From E44-bin46 sp964354655 (lineage in GTDB: Bacteria; Chloroflexota; Dehalococcoidia; Dehalococcoidales; E44-bin46): a stretch of 64,000 nt of DNA. Of the stretch, positions 61,556-64,000 are shown in pieces; the stretch's first letter is position 1; each line of letters begins with the position of its first letter. The translations under genes were made by a program, and so were the position numbers. The notes below the pieces were generated by a model. It worked only from the letters and a program-made list of their open reading frames with translations, made no database searches and was not told the DNA's origin. The stretch lies in NCBI GenBank assembly GCA_964354655.1, contig CAYHAL010000001.1:62001-126000 (forward strand), given 5' to 3'.

Positions 61556-61575
61556 AAGGAGGTCTTATTATGTAA
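61556..61575 (+). promoter_or_regulatory. Start-stop minimal ORF with perfect ribosome site
   Basis: AAGGAGG at 61556-61562 is followed, with a 7-base spacer, by ATG at 61570 and immediately TAA. This is a start codon directly followed by a stop, about 50 bp before the binding protein gene. It may act as a ribosome-stalling element. Confidence 0.4.
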
Positions 61576-61625
61576 TAAGTAATATTGAGAAAGGACGTAG
61601 AAATTTTAGAGAAGGAGGTTTTTGG

Positions 61626-63086
61626 GTGAAGAAGAAAGGATTTCTTAAATTAGTGCTGCCCATCTCGTTGATAGCGGCGATGGTAGTAGCGTTTTTCACT
61701 GGCTGTCTACCTGGGCAACCAACCGCTGTAACACCACCAGTAACACCTGGAGCTCCAGCAGCCGGAGGGCTTACCGATGATGAACTGACTATATTAGGCC
61801 AACTAGTCAATTCCAACGAGCCAGGGGTAGAGTACCCTATAGGACCTACGATTAACGTTGGCTTCTGCGCCCCACTGTCGGGACCGGACGCCGGATGGGG
61901 ACTCCCCGGAATCTGCGGAATGAACATCTTTATTGATATCGTGAATAAGACCGGTGGTCTCCTCGTTGGTGGGACGAGATATCCGCTGAAGATGTATGAA
62001 TTCGACGACGAGGCTATTCCCAGTAAGGCGCTTCAGGGTGTCATGAAATTGGTGCTGGACAATAATGTTAAATTTGTCGCGGCCGTTGGCGGCGGCTGCT
62101 CCGACGCTGTGCATCCCTACCTCACCGAGCAGAAGGTAGTCTATAGCACCCTTGGTGTCTGCGATATCAACCCCGACAGACCATATTGTATTGCTGGCGG
62201 GGATGTTGCCTTGAGACTTGAGATGCTCCGACCGCTCATAGTCAAAAATTTTCTGCCCGGACCTGACGAACTGGGGAGAAAGCTGAGGTATGCGATAACC
62301 GCCCAGGATGACTACATCGGCCGCGTCTACCAGGCATTTGAGGTAGGAGGTGCCATTGCCGAGGGCTGGGAGATAGTCTATGACAAGCACTTCTCCCTGG
62401 AGACTACCGACTTCGCCCCGGTAGCAACTGCCATGATAGCGAGCAACCCTGACTGCATCAGCCTCGGCCTCTGCTACCCCACATTCCAAACCCTGCTCTG
62501 GGAACAGCTTTACCTGCAGGGTTGGGAGGGCCCAATTACGCAGAACTACGTTGACTGGGAAGCCAACCTGCAGAGGGTTCCTCCCGAGTACGCTGCCAAA
62601 TGCTTGGGTATAGACAGCTACCCCCTTATGTCGGACCCGTGGTGGGGTGAGCCCTCATGGCCGCACGCGTTTACTAGGCTATGGAACGCCAGATATGGTC
62701 CGGGAGCTCCTGAGGACGTTAAACGCCACGAGACCGGGATTGACTGGGACCACGTGGTCGATTTTACGCCGTGGTGCTGGGGAGCACAGACGTGGGGACT
62801 GACGCACCAGGGCGAAGATTTCCCCAGCAACGATGAGATAATGCAAACCCTGAGAGCAGGAGGGTCATTCCCTACTGTCATCGGTCCAGGCTGTATGTCT
62901 GGCAAGGACATACAGGGTATTGATAACATGATTTCAACGACTATTCCACTCTGTAAGTTTGACCTCGCAGCCATGGACAAGCGCATCTTCATCAGCATGG
63001 ACTACGAGCACTGGTTCGACACTCGCAAGGACATAGTAATCCCAGTCGTTGAAGCCCGCGGGCAGATGTATTACCAGCGCAAGTAA
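61626..63086 (+). CDS. Amino-acid-type ABC substrate-binding lipoprotein
   Basis: The 486-residue protein starts at GTG 61626 with AGGAGG upstream and has a signal with lipobox AFFTGC. It belongs to the periplasmic binding protein fold of the branched-chain amino acid type (Peripla_BP_6), with VGFCAPLSGPDAGWGLPG at the N-terminal ligand lobe. No permease or ATPase genes follow in this window, so the rest of the transporter is elsewhere. Its presence next to ald and the aminotransferase suggests uptake of an amino compound. Confidence 0.9.
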   Translation: MKKKGFLKLVLPISLIAAMVVAFFTGCLPGQPTAVTPPVTPGAPAAGGLTDDELTILGQLVNSNEPGVEYPIGPTINVGFCAPLSGPDAGWGLPGICGMNIFIDIVNKTGGLLVGGTRYPLKMYEFDDEAIPSKALQGVMKLVLDNNVKFVAAVGGGCSDAVHPYLTEQKVVYSTLGVCDINPDRPYCIAGGDVALRLEMLRPLIVKNFLPGPDELGRKLRYAITAQDDYIGRVYQAFEVGGAIAEGWEIVYDKHFSLETTDFAPVATAMIASNPDCISLGLCYPTFQTLLWEQLYLQGWEGPITQNYVDWEANLQRVPPEYAAKCLGIDSYPLMSDPWWGEPSWPHAFTRLWNARYGPGAPEDVKRHETGIDWDHVVDFTPWCWGAQTWGLTHQGEDFPSNDEIMQTLRAGGSFPTVIGPGCMSGKDIQGIDNMISTTIPLCKFDLAAMDKRIFISMDYEHWFDTRKDIVIPVVEARGQMYYQRK

Positions 63087-63093
63087 AAACAGC

Positions 63094-63132
63094 ATAATAA
63101 GGGGGCGGTATTGTTTGCCGCCCCCTTATTAT
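63094..63132 (+). terminator. Strong hairpin terminator after the binding protein
   Basis: A 15-bp perfect stem (ATAATAAGGGGGCGG and complement) with a 9-base loop lies 7 bases after the stop. It is G/C-rich with T-rich ends, consistent with intrinsic termination. Confidence 0.8.
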
Positions 63133-63224
63133 GTAAGCTGAGGCTGGTAAACGTTATTGAGGTTAAACTAGAGAATGGATTTACAAACTGCGATACAGAC
63201 AGCGGCTAACGCGGGAGCAGCTAG

Positions 63225-63299
63225 CTGTATGCTTCTGATGAATCCAAATTCGTTACCGGAGCAGATTTCATAGTAGACGGAGGTATCTCTGCAAAGTAA
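63225..63299 (+). pseudogene. C-terminal remnant of an SDR gene
   Basis: A 24-codon open frame reads LYASDESKFVTGADFIVDGG and then ISAK before TAA. This is the conserved end of short-chain dehydrogenases (FxTGxxxxVDGG). A stop lies directly before it, and the rest of the gene is missing. It differs in sequence from the intact SDR end at 61539. Confidence 0.8.
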
Positions 63300-63386
63300 C
63301 AATTACATTGGTAGTTTCTCTACTTTGCCTTTCTCCATAGGTGGAGCTGAATGTTGATTCCAAAGTAGTGAAAGGAGGTGATTGCA

Positions 63387-64000
63387 GTGGGAAAGATATT
63401 GCAGCGTTTTGGAGACGGTTATTTGCACGAGATGACCGATGCTGAACTGGAGAGAGATATAGAAGAGGGAACTAAAGATGCTGCTAAAAGAGCTAAAGTT
63501 CCTCCTCTCTCTGAAGACGAGATAAAGCACTTGTTTGATATTTACAGTTTCCCTCGAAGGTTTGTCAGCGTGGAGCCGGGAAATGAAGTTGTTCTCAGTC
63601 ACGATGGTGGCACCCTTAAACTAAATGTAGGAGTATCAGGTGGAGCAGGACATGGGCTAGACATTGGCAGAAGGCTGTGCACTGAGATTTATGAGAGGCT
63701 GTTAGGCTCTGATACTATGGATTTCGGCCATGTTGATTACAGTTTTAAGCCAGCAAAAAACATTCTAGCTGACGAGCAAGAAGACATGGAGCAAACTTTA
63801 TTAAGTACCATTATTCCTATATATTACGGAGCCATGCCGAATTTAGGTGCCTATACTCAGCCTGATGGAGGCTTCCCTAACCCGACAGAACTGTTAACCT
63901 CGGGAAAGGTAGAAGAGGCCAGAGCTTCCTGTGAAGAAATTGTTGAGGTTGCTACTAAAGATATGGTTTATATAGCAAGCGGTATGTATGAGGCTGGAGC
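63387..64000 (+). CDS. mtbB: MtbB-family (dimethylamine:corrinoid) methyltransferase, 5' part only
   Basis: A GTG at 63387 has AAAGGAGGTG 6 bases upstream, and the frame runs to the window edge. The first 204 residues follow the layout of the dimethylamine methyltransferase family (PF09505): RFGDGYLHEMTDAELERDI, PPLSEDEIKHLFDI, DTMDFGHVDYSFKPAKNIL, and YYGAMPNLGAYTQPDGGF. In methanogens these proteins carry pyrrolysine near residue 356, encoded by an amber codon, which lies beyond the window. Whether this bacterial gene has the amber codon cannot be seen. A strong terminator and an SDR remnant separate it from the upstream gene. Confidence 0.85.
   Translation, partial: MGKILQRFGDGYLHEMTDAELERDIEEGTKDAAKRAKVPPLSEDEIKHLFDIYSFPRRFVSVEPGNEVVLSHDGGTLKLNVGVSGGAGHGLDIGRRLCTEIYERLLGSDTMDFGHVDYSFKPAKNILADEQEDMEQTLLSTIIPIYYGAMPNLGAYTQPDGGFPNPTELLTSGKVEEARASCEEIVEVATKDMVYIASGMYEAG

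Overview
The window looks like a draft (MAG or single-contig scaffold) fragment of an anaerobic bacterium, most likely a Chloroflexota/Dehalococcoidia-type organism. This placement is inference. It rests on an Mvh/Vhu-like group 3 [NiFe] hydrogenase, lipoproteins with lipoboxes, strong AGGAGG ribosome binding sites, tRNA genes with encoded CCA, and many families shared with methanogenic archaea: SUF-like minimal SufBC pairs, MvhD, the DUF39/NIL-ferredoxin/UPF0280 homocysteine set, an archaeal-type thymidylate synthase, RtcB-archease and an MtbB homologue. There is one 100-N assembly gap, which the flanking sequence shows to be an artefact.

Layout. 1-379: end of a GNAT acetyltransferase. 491-12596: one long plus-strand hydrogenase region with small and large subunits, a flavin/iron-sulfur oxidoreductase, a NifU-type scaffold (apparent ACG start), an FmdB zinc ribbon, a SufC/SufB-like pair, MvhD, and hypF-C-D-E-A (no hypB and no hydrogenase endopeptidase seen). 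12622-19107: minus-strand genes for CutA, a tiny cysteine-rich protein, a three-gene homocysteine biosynthesis set, a SagB-like oxidoreductase, cysteine synthase, RtcB and archease. 19319-23008: conserved unknowns, a thymidylate synthase-like protein and an exported protein with a degenerate metallopeptidase motif. 23062-24705: tRNA-Lys whose 3' half is repeated exactly (46 bp) 1.57 kb downstream, bracketing a single surface-protein gene.

24763-41442: small oxidoreductases; a glycyl radical enzyme with its activase, two dehydrogenases and a TrpXYZ-type ABC importer; an opine dehydrogenase; a CrtI-like flavoprotein; a lipoprotein cyclophilin; and a 996-residue lipoprotein with PKD, GEVED-like and caspase-like segments. 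41972-48297: an O2/NO-defence and iron-sulfur group (rubrerythrin-like, a second SufC/SufB pair, flavin reductase, rubredoxin, flavodiiron protein, desulfoferrodoxin, peroxiredoxin, ferritin-like), followed by tRNA-Gly(CCC).

48716-54534: E1alpha-E1beta-E2 2-oxoacid dehydrogenase genes, then lipB, lipA and a formyltransferase in overlapping frames. Two substitutions at normally catalytic sites stand out (E2 HxxxDG Asp to Thr; LipB catalytic Lys to Glu). 54592-57470: a decayed segment starting at a promoter-bearing but truncated tRNA-Gly(TCC), with a ribbon-helix-helix gene, a PNPOx-like gene, an AAA-ATPase remnant and an Lrp regulator. 57898-64000: alanine dehydrogenase, class III aminotransferase, SDR and an amino-acid-type binding protein, then an SDR remnant and the start of an MtbB-family (dimethylamine methyltransferase, pyrrolysine-type) gene. 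The last block suggests amine or amino-acid catabolism feeding ammonium, pyruvate and methyl groups into anaerobic metabolism.
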